Shown here: piece after piece, positions 51,434-52,203 of the stretch
Layout: each line of letters begins with the position of its first letter
Numbering within the stretch: position 1 is the stretch's first letter
Assembly (NCBI RefSeq): GCF_946221155.1
Contig: NZ_CAMIAN010000013.1
Coordinates: 1-52,203, forward strand
Direction: 5' to 3'
DNA length: 52,203 nucleotides
From: an uncultured Corynebacterium sp.
GTDB lineage: Bacteria > Actinomycetota > Actinomycetes > Mycobacteriales > Mycobacteriaceae
Notes under the pieces: model-generated
The model's database searches: none
What the model saw: the letters and a program-made list of their open reading frames with translations, nothing else
Told to the model about the DNA's origin: nothing
Made by a program: the position numbers and the translations under genes

Positions 51434-52203
51434 ATGACTCGAGCACCATTGACCCCCGGTAATCCCACGCCCATCCGCCCCGTTCCGGCTCACATCGAAA
51501 GGCCGGAGTACGCCTGGAAGGACAGTGTGCAGGAGAACGTGGGCGAGCCGTGGGTGCAGACTCCCGAGACTATCGAGAAGATGCGCGAGGCCAGCCGCAT
51601 CGCCGCCGATGCCCTGCAGGCCGCCGGTGCTGCTGTCGCCCCCGGCGTGACCACCGATGAGGTCGACCGCGTGGCGCACGAATACATGTGCGACCACGGC
51701 GCCTACCCCTCCACGCTCGGATACCGCCACTTCCCGAAGTCCAGCTGCGTGAGCCTCAACGAGATCATCTGCCATGGCATCCCCGACAGCACCGTGATCG
51801 AGGATGGCGACATCGTCAACATTGACATCACCGCCTACAAGAACGGCGTGCACGGAGACACCAACGCGACTTTCCTCGCCGGCGACGTCTCCGAGGAACA
51901 TCGCCTGCTCGTCGAGCGCACCGAGAAGGCCATGTGGCGGGGCATCAAAGCAGTGAAACCAGGCCGGCAGATCAACGTCATTGGCCGGGTGATCGAAAGC
52001 TACGCCAAGCGCTTCGGCTACAACGTCGTGGAAGATTTCACCGGCCACGGTGTCGGCCCGACTTTCCACAACGGCCTTGTTGTGCTGCACTACGACCGCC
52101 CGACCATGTACACCGACCTGCTGGAACCGGGAATGACCCTGACCATCGAGCCGATGATCAACCTCGGCGGTCTCGACTACGAAGTCTGGGACGACGACTG
52201 GAC
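51434..52203 (+). CDS. map: Methionine aminopeptidase type I, 5' part
   Basis: The enzyme removes the initiator methionine from nascent proteins using two metal ions. About 40 N-terminal residues precede the core; extended forms of this kind bind SH3-like ribosome sites in actinobacteria. Metal ligands are visible in NIDITAYKNGVHGDTNAT near residue 135 and GHGVGPTFHNG near 200, and the MTLTIEPMI segment near 240. The window ends before the last metal ligand and the stop, after 256 codons. The start ATG 51434 has ATAGGGAG just upstream and follows the PBP stop by eleven bases. Confidence 0.94.
   Translation, partial: MTRAPLTPGNPTPIRPVPAHIERPEYAWKDSVQENVGEPWVQTPETIEKMREASRIAADALQAAGAAVAPGVTTDEVDRVAHEYMCDHGAYPSTLGYRHFPKSSCVSLNEIICHGIPDSTVIEDGDIVNIDITAYKNGVHGDTNATFLAGDVSEEHRLLVERTEKAMWRGIKAVKPGRQINVIGRVIESYAKRFGYNVVEDFTGHGVGPTFHNGLVVLHYDRPTMYTDLLEPGMTLTIEPMINLGGLDYEVWDDDW

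Overview
The window is chromosomal DNA of a GC-rich actinobacterium, almost certainly a Corynebacterium. The evidence is gene content and order: a LysX fusion protein, the order ftsY-amtB-PII-ffh, an S16 with an Ala/Glu tail, the block rpsB-tsf-pyrH-frr-cdsA-rlmN-dxr-rip1-ispG, and a divergent hrtBA/chrSA heme module between ispG and a penicillin-binding protein gene, as in C. glutamicum. A lipophilic C. jeikeium-like species is possible, but the window alone cannot prove it. There is no rRNA, tRNA, insertion sequence, prophage or CRISPR array. Most of the window is conserved housekeeping sequence with a few lineage-specific islands.

Layout. 1-7.2 kb: the 3' part of a large unrecognised protein, lysX (lysyl-phosphatidylglycerol synthase fused to lysyl-tRNA synthetase) and a convergent, overlapping membrane esterase. 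7.3-12.3 kb: the two SRP GTPases FtsY and Ffh, flanking the ammonium transporter AmtB and a PII protein. 12.4-16.5 kb: a 1361-residue unrecognised protein built as an internal tandem duplication. 16.7-20.2 kb: rpsP, gdhA, rimM, trmD. 20.2-26.1 kb: choline-to-glycine-betaine osmoprotection (betA divergent from betT-betB). 26.2-35.5 kb: tex, rplS, lepB, rnhB, a DUF2469 gene, a YraN gene, comM-like, dprA, xerC and a degenerate M23 peptidase. 35.5-46.0 kb: a 0.49-kb non-coding stretch, then rpsB-tsf-pyrH-frr-cdsA, a LapA-like gene, rlmN, a DUF2631 gene, dxr, rip1 and ispG. 46.0-52.2 kb: hrtA-hrtB diverging from chrS-chrA, a MecA_N-type penicillin-binding protein and the 5' part of map.

How the genes work together. 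FtsY and Ffh form the co-translational targeting pathway, and LepB later cleaves exported proteins. AmtB, PII and GdhA handle ammonium uptake and assimilation. BetT imports choline, which BetA and BetB oxidise to betaine. Dxr and IspG are two steps of the MEP isoprenoid pathway. HrtBA should export heme under ChrSA control. LysX and the adjacent esterase probably set the level of aminoacylated membrane lipids.

Most interesting observations. (1) The PII protein has Phe at position 51, where the modifiable Tyr normally lies, and the glnD modifying enzyme is missing from its usual place between PII and ffh. (2) The giant duplicated protein at 12.4-16.5 kb. (3) A recurrent polar motif, GGCGTCA followed by an A-rich GAA tail, including an identical 18-mer at two unlinked sites. 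(4) cdsA has no ATG, GTG or TTG able to start its conserved N-terminus. (5) A betA terminator appears to be embedded in the trmD coding sequence.
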